Assembly (NCBI GenBank): GCA_027448945.1
Contig: DAIDMQ010000001.1
Coordinates: 1 to 64,000, forward strand
Source of the DNA: Gallionellaceae bacterium
Lineage (GTDB): Bacteria; Pseudomonadota; Gammaproteobacteria; Burkholderiales; Gallionellaceae
Direction of reading: 5' to 3'
DNA: 64,000 nucleotides
Position 1 is the first letter of the stretch, and every line of letters begins with the position of its first letter. Position numbers and translations under genes: made by a program. The notes below the pieces were generated by a model. The model made no database searches. It had not been told where the DNA came from and saw nothing but the letters and a program-made list of their open reading frames with translations. Positions 18,249 through 27,176 of the stretch are shown in pieces.

Positions 18249-19190
18249 TTAGCGCTCCATGTGTTGTGGGTTTGCGATATGTTGTTTGAGTACGCGCTCA
18301 AAATGACGCGGGTCGTGCGCGTGGATCATCTCACCGGCACGTGGCAGATACATGTCAAACAGACGCGACAACCAGAAACGCAGGGCGCCCAGACGCAGCA
18401 TCAGCGGCCAAGCATCGATCTCATTGGTTTGGAATGGACGGACTGCGCGGTAAGCGCGCAAGAAGTTGCGGGTGCGTTCCTCATCCAGCTTGCCTTCGGG
18501 TGTCATACACCAGTCGTTGACGGTGATGGCCACGTCATAGAGCAGTGCATCAGTGCAGGCGAAATAAAAGTCGATCAGGCCACTGACGCGGTCGTCTTCC
18601 AGCAATACGTTGTCGCGGAACAGATCGGCATGGATAACACCCCGGGGCAGCAGCGTGAGATTGCGTTGTGCATGCAACGCGACTTCATGCTCCAGCAGGG
18701 CGGCTTGTTCCGCATCCAAAAATGGCCGTACTAGTGGCGCGGTCGCAGCGCGCCATGCAACACCGCGTGCGTTGGGCATGTTGTGCGCAAAGCTCTGACC
18801 TGCCAGATGCATCTGACCCAGCATCGCGCCCATTGCAGCACACTGACGCACACCCGGAGTAATGGTGGAAGCGCCGCTCAAGCGACTGACGATACAAGCA
18901 GGTTTGTCCTTGATCTCGCCCAGAAAACTGTTATGCCTGTTTGCCATGGGCGCCGGGCATGGAATGCCGTGACGCGCCAGATGCGCCATCAGATTGAGAT
19001 AGAACGGCAGCTCGTCGGCCGTGAGTTTCTCAAAGATGGTGAGTACAAAGCGACCGTTGCTAGTGGTGACGAAATAATTAGTGTTCTCAATGCCGGAAGC
19101 GATGCCCTGCAATTTTTGCAATTGACCAAGCGAATAATCGCTCAGCCAAGCGGTCAGTTCCGCTTCGGAAATACTGGTGAAGACAGCCAT
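18249..19190 (-). CDS. thrB: Homoserine kinase (APH-fold type)
   Basis: Phosphorylates L-homoserine in threonine synthesis. The 313 residues belong to the aminoglycoside-phosphotransferase-like ThrB of Pseudomonas and betaproteobacteria rather than the GHMP type. Seen are the opening MAVFTSISEAELTAWL, the LQGIASGIENTNYFV segment, the Brenner motif VIHADLFRDNVL and the metal motif LIDFYFA. It follows the DUF2782 gene by three bases. This order near polA is usual in betaproteobacteria. Confidence 0.94.
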   Translation of the reverse strand: MAVFTSISEAELTAWLSDYSLGQLQKLQGIASGIENTNYFVTTSNGRFVLTIFEKLTADELPFYLNLMAHLARHGIPCPAPMANRHNSFLGEIKDKPACIVSRLSGASTITPGVRQCAAMGAMLGQMHLAGQSFAHNMPNARGVAWRAATAPLVRPFLDAEQAALLEHEVALHAQRNLTLLPRGVIHADLFRDNVLLEDDRVSGLIDFYFACTDALLYDVAITVNDWCMTPEGKLDEERTRNFLRAYRAVRPFQTNEIDAWPLMLRLGALRFWLSRLFDMYLPRAGEMIHAHDPRHFERVLKQHIANPQHMER

Positions 19191-19193
19191 AAC

Positions 19194-19523
19194 TTAAAAC
19201 TTTTTAATGATCCATTGAGGAGGACGAACGCCCGAATCCAGCGTGCCTTGACGCGCGAAGTGACCATTTCCTTGTTCATCGACCATGTAGTAGGGAGGGC
19301 CGATTTTGGGAGTGATCTTGATCATGTATAAGCGACCGCCTGCGCGATACTCCTCAACCGTTAGCTCTGTCTCCTTGGTGATGGTGACCTCGGGTTCATC
19401 CAGATCGTTTCCGCTGTCCATTGGAGGGGGCGGCGGTAACGGTTGCAGGTCGTGCGGAAGTGGCTTGGCTGCCATCGCACTCAAGGAGAAACCACTCAAA
19501 AATAAAAAGGTAATCAAGCGCAT
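19194..19523 (-). CDS. DUF2782 secreted protein
   Basis: 109 residues with a signal peptide (start MRLITFLFLSGFSLSAMAA), a proline-rich linker (LQPLPPPPPMD) and the DUF2782 core, EVTITKETELTVEEYRAGG then YMIKITPKIGPPYYMVDE. It is probably periplasmic with unknown function. It is first of three genes with thrB and the BPSS1780-type protein. The gene is regularly found next to polA and thrB in this class. Confidence 0.85.
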   Translation of the reverse strand: MRLITFLFLSGFSLSAMAAKPLPHDLQPLPPPPPMDSGNDLDEPEVTITKETELTVEEYRAGGRLYMIKITPKIGPPYYMVDEQGNGHFARQGTLDSGVRPPQWIIKKF

Positions 19524-19612
19524 GGCTGTAGTCGCAAGTTGTTATGAGTGTGCATTTTAGCTTAATTGTCCAAGGCGAAAGCGACCATCAGTTGTAAGCG
19601 GCAATGTGTGCA

Positions 19613-20329
19613 TTACAAATACAGCTGGCGTTCGCGTTCCGCTTCGGAAGGTTCGAAGCCGCGTGTTTCGTAGTGTTTGAAGATTGAATCGACTACTTTT
19701 TGAGGGTCATCTATCAGTTGGATCAGGTCCATATCGTCCGGACTGATGACTTTCTCATCAATCAGGGTGGTGCGGAACCAGTCCAGCATGCCCGCCCAGA
19801 ATTCGGTGCCGACTAGCACAATGGGGATGCGGCGAGTCTTGCCTGTCTGTACCAGTGTCAGTGCTTCCATCAGTTCGTCCAGCGTGCCGAAACCGCCCGG
19901 CATCACCACATAAGCACTGGCGAATTTGACGAACATCACCTTGCGCGAGAAGAAATGCTGGAAGGTCTGGCTGATGTTCTGATAGGCGTTGCCACTCTGT
20001 TCGTGGGGCAATTGGATATTCAAGCCCACGCTGGGAGATTTACCGTAGAACGCTCCCTTGTTCACTGCTTCCATGATGCCGGGGCCGCCGCCCGAGATGA
20101 CCGAGAAACCCGCGTCAGAAAGCAGGCGCGCGATCTCTTCGGCAAGTTTGTAATAACGATTGTCGGGTTTGGTGCGCGCACTACCGAAGATGCTGACGGC
20201 GGGATGAATGCGGTTGAGGCGTTCGGTGGCGGAAACAAACTCTGACATAATACCGAACACACGCCACGCCTCCTTGGAATTCCATGAGTCAGGCATAGCC
20301 GGGATCGGTAGTTTGGGCGGAGTGCTCAT
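19613..20329 (-). CDS. LOG-family nucleotide phosphoribohydrolase
   Basis: Hydrolyses nucleoside 5'-monophosphates to free base and ribose 5-phosphate; the family is named for cytokinin activation in plants. Its bacterial role is uncertain, and nucleotide salvage is likely. The lysine-decarboxylase-like fold motifs are GGGPGIMEAVN and PGGFGTLDELME. The start at 20329 (MSTPPKLP) has GAGGTAAG before it. This gives 238 residues. It is divergent from polA with only 21 bp between start codons, so the two promoters must overlap or lie within the genes. Confidence 0.88.
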   Translation of the reverse strand: MSTPPKLPIPAMPDSWNSKEAWRVFGIMSEFVSATERLNRIHPAVSIFGSARTKPDNRYYKLAEEIARLLSDAGFSVISGGGPGIMEAVNKGAFYGKSPSVGLNIQLPHEQSGNAYQNISQTFQHFFSRKVMFVKFASAYVVMPGGFGTLDELMEALTLVQTGKTRRIPIVLVGTEFWAGMLDWFRTTLIDEKVISPDDMDLIQLIDDPQKVVDSIFKHYETRGFEPSEAERERQLYL

Positions 20330-20350
20330 GTTCTTACCTCTAGTCAAAAA

Positions 20351-23098
20351 ATGAAAAAATTGTTGTTAGTCGATGGCTCGTCATTTCTATACCGAGCATT
20401 CCATGCCATGCCAGATATGCGCAATGCGGAGGGTTTCCCTACCGGCGCGATGTATGGCGTGTTGAACATGTTGCGCAAGCTGCGCAGCGATTATCCGTCA
20501 GATTACAGCTTGTGCGTTTTTGACGCAAAAGGTAAAACTTTTCGCGACGATTGGTACCCCGAATATAAGGCCACGCGAGCACATATGCCGGACGATCTGG
20601 TATTGCAGATCGAACCTTTGTACAAAATGATAGCGGCCAATGGCTGGAATATTGCCGCCATCGAAGGTGTGGAAGCCGATGACGTGATCGGCACTTTGGC
20701 CTTGCAGGCTGGCAATGACGGTGTGCAATGCGTAGTCGCCACCGGCGACAAAGACCTTGCGCAATTGGTCAATGAGCATGTCACGCTGATCAATACCATG
20801 AATAACGAAACGCTCGATATTCCCGGCGTGGTCGCTAAATTCGGTGTGCCGCCCGAGCGCATCATCGATCTGCTCACCCTGACCGGCGATACGGTAGATA
20901 ACGTCCCCGGTGTGAAAAAGGTCGGGCCCAAGACGGCGGTGAAATGGCTCGCACAATACGGCACATTGGACGGGATCATCGCCAATGCGGATAAGGTTGG
21001 CGGCGTGGTAGGCGAGAATCTGCGCAAGGCTTTGGAATGGTTGCCGCTGTCGCGTCGTTTGATTACGGTGAAGTGCGACGTGATTTTGGAGCGTCGTTAC
21101 AACCAACTCACCGATACACCCCTGAATATCGCGGTACTGCGCGAGATGTATCAAACCTACGGCTTTCGAACCTGGCATCGCGAGGTCAGTGCCGATCAGC
21201 CTGTTGCACGCAACGAAAGCAGTGCGGTTAATACGGCGCAATCCTCGTTGTTCGACAGCGCACCGGAGGCGCCAAGCAGCAAAAATACCTCGCTTGCGCA
21301 TTACGAATGCATCCTCACCGGGGCGCAACTGGATGAATGGTTACAACGATTAATGACCGCCGGGCTGGTGTGTGTGGATACCGAGACCACGGGGCTGGAT
21401 GTGATGGATGCGCAGATGGTGGGCATGTCTTTCGCCATCACGCCGCATCAGGCCGCCTATCTTCCTTTGGCGCATGTCTATCCGGGTGCACCCGATCAAA
21501 TCAAGCGCGATGTGGCATTGCAAAAACTCCGCCCGTGGCTGGAGAGTGCGAAGCATAAGAAAGTAGGGCAGAACCTCAAATACGACTGCCATATATTTGC
21601 CAATCACGGCATCGCGCTGGCAGGTATCACAGATGACACCTTGTTGGAGTCCTATGTATTGGAGTCACACAAGCCGCACGATATGGACAATCTGGCGCAC
21701 CGTCACTTGGGGGTGCAGACCATCGCATATACCGACGTGGTTGGCAAAGGTGCAAAGCAACTGTGTTTCGATCAGGTCGATCTGGATGTCGCGACACGCT
21801 ATGCGGCCGAAGATGCCGACATCACATTACAGTTGCATCTCAACCTCTCGCCGCAGGTCACACAAGAGCAGGGCTTGCGGCATGTATATCGCAACATTGA
21901 GCTGCCAAGTATGCATGTGTTGTATGTGATGGAACGCAACGGCGTGATGTTGGATAGCGCCTTGTTGCAAATACAGAGTCGTGAACTTGGAGAAAAGCTG
22001 ATTGCACTGGAAGCGCGCGCGCATGAGGCGGCGGGTCAGCCGTTCAACTTGAATTCGCCCAAGCAACTCAGCGAGATTCTGTTCAACAAATTGCAACTGC
22101 CGGTCAAGAAGAAGACCCCCGGCGGCACTCCCTCTACAGACGAAGAAGTGTTGCAAGAACTCGCCTTGGATTATCCGTTGCCGAAAATATTGCTCGACTA
22201 TCGCGGCATGGCGAAACTTAAATCCACTTACACGGACAAGCTGCCGCTATCGGTGAATCGCACCACCGGGCGGGTGCATACCAGCTATTCGCAGGCGGTC
22301 GCGGTAACGGGTCGCTTGGCCTCCAACGATCCCAATCTGCAAAACATTCCGGTACGCACTGCCGAGGGACGCCGCATACGCGAGGCCTTCATCGCACCGC
22401 AGGGTGCGTCCATAATTTCTGCCGATTACTCGCAAATCGAATTGCGCATCATGGCTCACTTGTCGGATGACGCGGGTCTGCTCAAGGCCTTTGCCAATAA
22501 CGAGGATATCCACCGTGCCACTGCGGCAGAGATATTCATGACCACGCGCGAGGAAGTAAGCAGCGAGCAGCGCCGTTATGCGAAAGTCATCAACTTCGGG
22601 CTGATCTACGGTATGTCCGCGTTCGGATTAGCCAAACAACTTGGCGTGGAGCGTAGTGCCGCGACTGCATATATAGAGCGCTATTTCACTCGCTACCCCG
22701 GCGTGAAAGACTATATGGATCGCACCCGTGAACAAGCCAGGCAGCAGGGCTATGTGGAGACCGTGTTTGGACGTCGCCTGTGGTTGCCGGATATCAACGG
22801 CAGTAACGGCATGAAACGCCAGGGCGCGGAGCGTGCCGCGATCAATGCGCCCATGCAGGGAACAGCCGCCGACCTTATCAAGCTGGCGATGGTCGCGGTA
22901 CAGTCTTGGTTGGAACAAGAAAAATTGCACAGTAAACTGATTATGCAGGTGCACGACGAATTAATCTTGGAAGTGCCCGATGCCGAACTCGCTTTGGTCA
23001 AAGAGAAGCTGCCGCAACTGATGTGCGGCGTCGCTACTTTAAAAGTGCCATTGTTAGTTGAAATGGGCGTGGGCAAGAACTGGGATGAGGCTCATTAG
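20351..23098 (+). CDS. polA: DNA polymerase I
   Basis: Repair and Okazaki-fragment-processing polymerase of 915 residues. The 5' nuclease domain (LLVDGSSFLYRAFH, EADDVIGTLA, TGDKDLAQLV) spans about residues 1-290. The 3'-5' exonuclease domain keeps its DTETTGLD motif near residue 342, so proofreading should be active. The polymerase domain shows DYSQIELRIMAHL, KVINFGLIYGM and QVHDELILEVP. All three activities appear intact. Confidence 0.97.
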   Translation: MKKLLLVDGSSFLYRAFHAMPDMRNAEGFPTGAMYGVLNMLRKLRSDYPSDYSLCVFDAKGKTFRDDWYPEYKATRAHMPDDLVLQIEPLYKMIAANGWNIAAIEGVEADDVIGTLALQAGNDGVQCVVATGDKDLAQLVNEHVTLINTMNNETLDIPGVVAKFGVPPERIIDLLTLTGDTVDNVPGVKKVGPKTAVKWLAQYGTLDGIIANADKVGGVVGENLRKALEWLPLSRRLITVKCDVILERRYNQLTDTPLNIAVLREMYQTYGFRTWHREVSADQPVARNESSAVNTAQSSLFDSAPEAPSSKNTSLAHYECILTGAQLDEWLQRLMTAGLVCVDTETTGLDVMDAQMVGMSFAITPHQAAYLPLAHVYPGAPDQIKRDVALQKLRPWLESAKHKKVGQNLKYDCHIFANHGIALAGITDDTLLESYVLESHKPHDMDNLAHRHLGVQTIAYTDVVGKGAKQLCFDQVDLDVATRYAAEDADITLQLHLNLSPQVTQEQGLRHVYRNIELPSMHVLYVMERNGVMLDSALLQIQSRELGEKLIALEARAHEAAGQPFNLNSPKQLSEILFNKLQLPVKKKTPGGTPSTDEEVLQELALDYPLPKILLDYRGMAKLKSTYTDKLPLSVNRTTGRVHTSYSQAVAVTGRLASNDPNLQNIPVRTAEGRRIREAFIAPQGASIISADYSQIELRIMAHLSDDAGLLKAFANNEDIHRATAAEIFMTTREEVSSEQRRYAKVINFGLIYGMSAFGLAKQLGVERSAATAYIERYFTRYPGVKDYMDRTREQARQQGYVETVFGRRLWLPDINGSNGMKRQGAERAAINAPMQGTAADLIKLAMVAVQSWLEQEKLHSKLIMQVHDELILEVPDAELALVKEKLPQLMCGVATLKVPLLVEMGVGKNWDEAH

Positions 23099-23236
23099 AC
23101 CGTTCTGGGAGCAGCATTGAAGCATGACCCCGAATTCGTGATGCCCTTCATACACCATCCTAGGCATGGCACTCAGGACGAACGGGAAAGGTATCGAACC
23201 ATACTTTTTCCTTTTTTGGCGCAGCCTGAACCAAGT

Positions 23237-23390
23237 TTACAAATGTAGATTGCCAGTACCAAACAGGCCAATCAGGCCAATGACGATTAAATAAATAGCC
23301 ACGATAAAATTTAGCATCTTGGGCATTATCCAGAATGAGGATGCCGGCAAGAAGTGATACAAGAGGGCCTATGGTCAGGTGTAAATTCAT
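23237..23390 (-). pseudogene. DUF3096 small membrane protein, broken by a 1-base frameshift
   Basis: The first frame encodes MNLHLTIGPLVSLLAGILIL, then loses sense. One frame over, the sequence continues IMPKMLNFIVAIYLIVIG and LIGLFGTGNLHL to a stop at 23237, exactly the two-helix DUF3096 protein of about 50 residues. One extra base, one of the two C at 23330-23331 on the plus strand, explains the break. AGGAG lies before the ATG. It is either a recent inactivating mutation or a sequencing error. Function of the family is unknown. Confidence 0.85.
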
Positions 23391-23844
23391 GTTGTTCTCC
23401 TAATTTGGTGAAATTGATTTTTGTTAAGGGAGGCGATATTGGAACTTATATACAACTTACCTCCACTGAGAATGATTGTGCATGCTCAAATAAACTAGCT
23501 CGGTGCGGTGTCGTACATTCGGAGGCGGGAGCCGATACGCCGCGTATCAATAGGTCGATCACGATGGACTTTAAGAGGTTGACGCAAATCCTGCCTTGCG
23601 CCGCGCGTTTGAAACAGGGATGCCCGAAGCCGATTCGCACCGTATTATCCGGGAAGGATTGATGCACACTTCGTAGTCAACCCGCGTGGCGCAAGACGCC
23701 CGCCCATTGCGCCCTGCTTTTGGTGCCCCGCACATACAACACCCCCGCCTTTAGTCCTGGCTCAAAGTGCATAGTCACTAATGGATTAGTGTTTTGCGTT
23801 ATGGTTTCGGCTATAGTGCGCCAACGTTAAAAAGTGAAACTCTG
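23391..23844. other. Gene-free stretch before dsbC
   Basis: Open frames of 73-102 codons exist here on both strands, but none has a family match, a good ribosome-binding site or sensible composition. No family A or B repeat, tRNA or strong hairpin was seen. It should hold the promoters for the DUF3096 gene and for dsbC. Confidence 0.5.
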
Positions 23845-24543
23845 ATGAAAAAACTAATTACCTTATTACTGCTCTCTGTTGTGACCCTGGCACATGCCGG
23901 CGAAGCTGAGATACGCAAGTCCTTCGAAACCAAGTTCCCAAAACTGGAGAAGCTTGGCCACATCGTCAAGACGCCCTATTCCGGCCTATATGAAATCGTT
24001 GTTGGCGGCCAGATTATGTATACCGATGAGACGGGCACTTATTTGTTCGATGGCAGTGTCATCGATATGAGCACGGGTACCAATGTCACCGAAAAACACA
24101 GTCAAGAACTGTTTGCGATTGATTTCGATAAGTTGCCGCTGAATCTGGCAATTAAAAAAGTGAAGGGTAACGGTAAGCGCAAGATGGCTTATTTCAGCGA
24201 TCCAAACTGCGGTTATTGCAGAAAGTTGGAAAAAGAGTTGAGCAAGGTTAACGATGTGACGTTGTACATTTTTCTCTATCCTATTTTTCAAGGCTCTGAT
24301 GTGATGGTGCGCAATATCCATTGCGCCAAAAATCCTGTGAAGGCTTGGGATGCTTTGATGTTGGACGGTAAGGCGCCTGCTATCGCGACATGCAAGACCG
24401 ATACGGACAAAGTATTGGCACTGGGTAAGAAGTTGCGCGTCAACGGTACACCCAATCTGATCTTCGCGGACGGGATGCAAAATCCAGGCTATATGCCTGC
24501 AGACGCTTTAGAAAAGAAGTTGAGCGAGACTATTAGGAAGTAG
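23845..24543 (+). CDS. dsbC: Periplasmic disulfide isomerase DsbC
   Basis: 232 residues: a signal peptide (start MKKLITLLLLSVVTLAHA), an N-terminal dimerisation domain, a linker and a thioredoxin-fold catalytic domain with active site CGYC in SDPNCGYCRKLEKEL and cis-proline segment NGTPNLIF. It reshuffles wrong disulfides in exported proteins, and DsbD would keep it reduced. ATG 23845 starts the signal peptide; earlier in-frame codons are not needed. A diguanylate cyclase gene follows after three bases. Confidence 0.93.
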   Translation: MKKLITLLLLSVVTLAHAGEAEIRKSFETKFPKLEKLGHIVKTPYSGLYEIVVGGQIMYTDETGTYLFDGSVIDMSTGTNVTEKHSQELFAIDFDKLPLNLAIKKVKGNGKRKMAYFSDPNCGYCRKLEKELSKVNDVTLYIFLYPIFQGSDVMVRNIHCAKNPVKAWDALMLDGKAPAIATCKTDTDKVLALGKKLRVNGTPNLIFADGMQNPGYMPADALEKKLSETIRK

Positions 24544-24546
24544 GCC

Positions 24547-25500
24547 ATGAGTCTCGCCGCTAATATCCCTCATAACTTATTGGCGCTGGCGGTCAATCAA
24601 TCGCTTGACGGGATTGTCATCGCGGATGCACTTGCGGCAGATATGCCCTTGATCTATGCGAATGCCGGTTTCGAGAAGATGACGGGTTATAGCGCGGCAG
24701 AGATTGTGGGGCAGAACTGTCGCTTTCTGCAGGGTAAAGACCAGAATCAAGCTGCGGTGACCGTCTTGCGTGATGCAATACGCAACGGCGAAAATTGTAT
24801 CGTCATCCTAAAAAACTACCGCAAAGACGGCACCTTGTTTTGGAATGAGTTCAATATCTCGCCAGTGAAAAATGCGGCTGGCATGGTCACCCACTTTATT
24901 GGTGTGCAAAAAGACGTCACCGCACGCGTGGACATGCTCAAGCATCTGCGATCCTCTAAACTTGAACTGCAGAAGGTCAACCAACAACTGAATGTGTTGG
25001 CAATGTCAGATGGTCTGACGGGGGTGGGCAACCGTCGTTACTTCAACGAGCAGTTACAGGCCATGTTTTCCATCGCGCAGCGTACCAGAGTGCCACTTTC
25101 CATCTTGATGTTGGATCTGGATTACTTCAAACGATATAACGATAAATACGGGCATCAGGCGGGGGACGATAGCCTGATACGGGTGGGCGGGATGATCGCC
25201 GAAGCTTTCCAGCGACCTAGTGACGCAGTGTGCCGTTATGGGGGTGAGGAATTTGCGGTGGTCTCTGTGGGGATGAGTGCGGAGGAGTTGCAACTGCATG
25301 CGCAACAGCTGTGTGACAGTGTGCGGGCAGCTGAAATTCCGCACGCCGACTCACCACATGGCGTGGTGACTATCAGCATAGGCGGCATCTCGCGAGTACC
25401 CAAGAGCGATACGACTACAGCGACATTATTGAAACTGGCCGATGAAGCTTTGTATCTGGCCAAAGGCATGGGACGCAACCGGATTGGCATCCTCGATTAA
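24547..25500 (+). CDS. PAS-GGDEF diguanylate cyclase
   Basis: Makes cyclic di-GMP. The 317 residues have one PAS/LOV-like domain (about 10-130) with GQNCRFLQGKDQN and a PAC segment, then a GGDEF domain (about 155-315). The cysteine in NCRFLQ matches the flavin-binding Cys of LOV blue-light sensors, so a light or redox role is possible. The active site is intact (RYGGEEFAV), and the inhibitory site RPSD lies five residues before it. No membrane segment was seen. It begins 3 bp after dsbC. Confidence 0.92.
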   Translation: MSLAANIPHNLLALAVNQSLDGIVIADALAADMPLIYANAGFEKMTGYSAAEIVGQNCRFLQGKDQNQAAVTVLRDAIRNGENCIVILKNYRKDGTLFWNEFNISPVKNAAGMVTHFIGVQKDVTARVDMLKHLRSSKLELQKVNQQLNVLAMSDGLTGVGNRRYFNEQLQAMFSIAQRTRVPLSILMLDLDYFKRYNDKYGHQAGDDSLIRVGGMIAEAFQRPSDAVCRYGGEEFAVVSVGMSAEELQLHAQQLCDSVRAAEIPHADSPHGVVTISIGGISRVPKSDTTTATLLKLADEALYLAKGMGRNRIGILD

Positions 25501-25516
25501 TAGCAGCCGAGCGAGC

Positions 25517-26725
25517 TTATTTGTTCAACACGGCATTGATCTTATCTGCAGTCGGCTCCACGCTTTTGGGGAATAACACCCACAGCTGCCCGCTCTGTTT
25601 CATGCGCCCCGCTTGCAGGGCGGCGTCTTCGCCATAACCCCAGAAAAAATCGGCCCGTACCGCGCCTTTGATCGCGCCACCCGTGTCCTGCGCCAGCATC
25701 AGGCGATGCAATGGCGCATCGGTATTCGGATAGGTGGTAGACAAAAATACCGGCGACCCTAGCGGTATGGTGCGCGGATCGACCGCGATACTGTAGGCAT
25801 CGGTCAAAGGTACGCCCAGTGCGCCGAGAGGAGCAGCATTCTGATCGGGCAGTTCGCGGAAGAACACGTAGCTAGGATTGGCCGCCAGTAAGCCGGGCAA
25901 GCGATCCGGATGGTCTATTCCCCATTGTTTGATGCCTTGCATGGAGGCCTGCTCTAGCTTTAGTTCGCCCATCTCGACCAGTTTCTTGCCTATGGAGGCA
26001 TAGGGTTGCCCGTTCTGCTCCGCGTAGCCGACCTTGATGCTGCTGCCATCGGGCAAGCTGACGCGACCCGAACCTTGTATCTGCAGGAAGAACAATTCCA
26101 CTGCGTCATCCACCCAGAACAACACATGCTTTTGTAGCGGTGCTTTGCCTTGGTCGATTTCGGCGCGGTTGTAGTAAGGGATGACGCGCTTGCCGTCTAG
26201 GCGGCCGCGCAATCGCATGCCCTTGAACTGCGGGTAGATGTCACCCAAGTCTATGGTGAGCAGATCGTCAGGTACGCCGTATAAAGGGAAGCGGAAGTTG
26301 CTGGTCTTGGTGCGGCTGCCATTGATCTTTGGCTCGTAATAGCCGGTGATTAGCCCCTGGCTGGTTCCGTCCGGGTTGTAGACCTGATAAGGCGTGAACT
26401 CGGCTTCGAAGAATTGATGTAGCACGATGTTGTCAGCCTGTCCCAATAGCTCGGCCTGTGCGCAAAGGTTCTGCCAAGCAGCTTTGAATCTGAGTGCGCG
26501 GCAGCTTTGCATCAGCGCGGTATAGCTGGGAGTGAGGTCGGTGCTGGACCAGTCGGGCAATTGCCCCCAATCACTGGCGGTATAGGGTGCGAATGGCAGC
26601 GTCACTGCGGGGACGACTGCAGGCGGGATGGCATTCTTGTGGGTTGTGTTACACGCAACAAGTAGAAGTGCCAACAAGGGCGCGGCGGCTTTGGCTAAGG
26701 ATTTAATGCAATACACGGGGAACAC
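25517..26725 (-). CDS. mltA: Membrane-bound lytic murein transglycosylase A
   Basis: Outer-membrane lipoprotein that cleaves peptidoglycan glycan strands to 1,6-anhydro products. The 402 residues begin with a lipoprotein signal with lipobox LVAC (Cys25). The MltA domain (GYYEPKINGSR, YNRAEIDQGKAPL, IQGSGRV) and the 3D domain near the C-terminus (DPRTIPLGSPVFL, MLAQDTGGAIKGAVRADFFWGYG) both carry their conserved acidic residues. The start overlaps the end of apaG by 23 bases, so the two are probably cotranscribed. Confidence 0.95.
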   Translation of the reverse strand: MFPVYCIKSLAKAAAPLLALLLVACNTTHKNAIPPAVVPAVTLPFAPYTASDWGQLPDWSSTDLTPSYTALMQSCRALRFKAAWQNLCAQAELLGQADNIVLHQFFEAEFTPYQVYNPDGTSQGLITGYYEPKINGSRTKTSNFRFPLYGVPDDLLTIDLGDIYPQFKGMRLRGRLDGKRVIPYYNRAEIDQGKAPLQKHVLFWVDDAVELFFLQIQGSGRVSLPDGSSIKVGYAEQNGQPYASIGKKLVEMGELKLEQASMQGIKQWGIDHPDRLPGLLAANPSYVFFRELPDQNAAPLGALGVPLTDAYSIAVDPRTIPLGSPVFLSTTYPNTDAPLHRLMLAQDTGGAIKGAVRADFFWGYGEDAALQAGRMKQSGQLWVLFPKSVEPTADKINAVLNK

Positions 26726-27086
26726 TTAATATGAACTGTGCGATCTCGGCGGTGAATTCGGAGCCGTCATCTGATTGGAAGAGGTAGCTGCCGCGCATGG
26801 TGCCGACCTGGGTGGCCAACACGGTGCCGCTGGTGTATTCGAAACTCTGTTTGGGTTTCAGCAATGGTTGTTCGCCGACGACGCCCTGACCACGTACTTC
26901 CTGTATATGGTTGTAGGCGTCGGTGATGATCCAGTGGCGGCTGATCAGTTTGGCTGCATGTTCGCCGAGATTGCTAATGGTGATAGTGTAGGAGAATACG
27001 AAACGGTCACTGGCTTCATCCGACTGATCCGACAGATAATTGACCTTTGTTTGGACTACGATGCCATGTTGTTCGAGTTTTTCCAT
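26703..27086 (-). CDS. apaG: ApaG domain protein
   Basis: 127 residues with an immunoglobulin-like fold, the standard ApaG length when started at 27086 (MEKLEQHGIVV). The conserved RHWIITDA and GVVGEQPLLKPKQSFEYTSG segments are present. The family is linked by genetics to cobalt and magnesium resistance in Salmonella, and its direct biochemical role is unclear. It overlaps mltA. An earlier in-frame start at 27134 would add 16 residues without support. Confidence 0.92.
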   Translation of the reverse strand: MEKLEQHGIVVQTKVNYLSDQSDEASDRFVFSYTITISNLGEHAAKLISRHWIITDAYNHIQEVRGQGVVGEQPLLKPKQSFEYTSGTVLATQVGTMRGSYLFQSDDGSEFTAEIAQFILSVPRVLH

Positions 27087-27176
27087 GCGCTGCATTTGAA
27101 CCGATTTTGCTTGTTGTCGCAAGGGATAAAGCACGCATTTATGCTAATCTTCGCGCTCAAATTTTAGACATACGAT

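Noticed and set aside
23354-23662. 102-codon frame between DUF3096 and dsbC
   Set aside because: It overlaps the 5' end of the DUF3096 gene antisense, has no family match and unnatural composition with many Cys and Arg.
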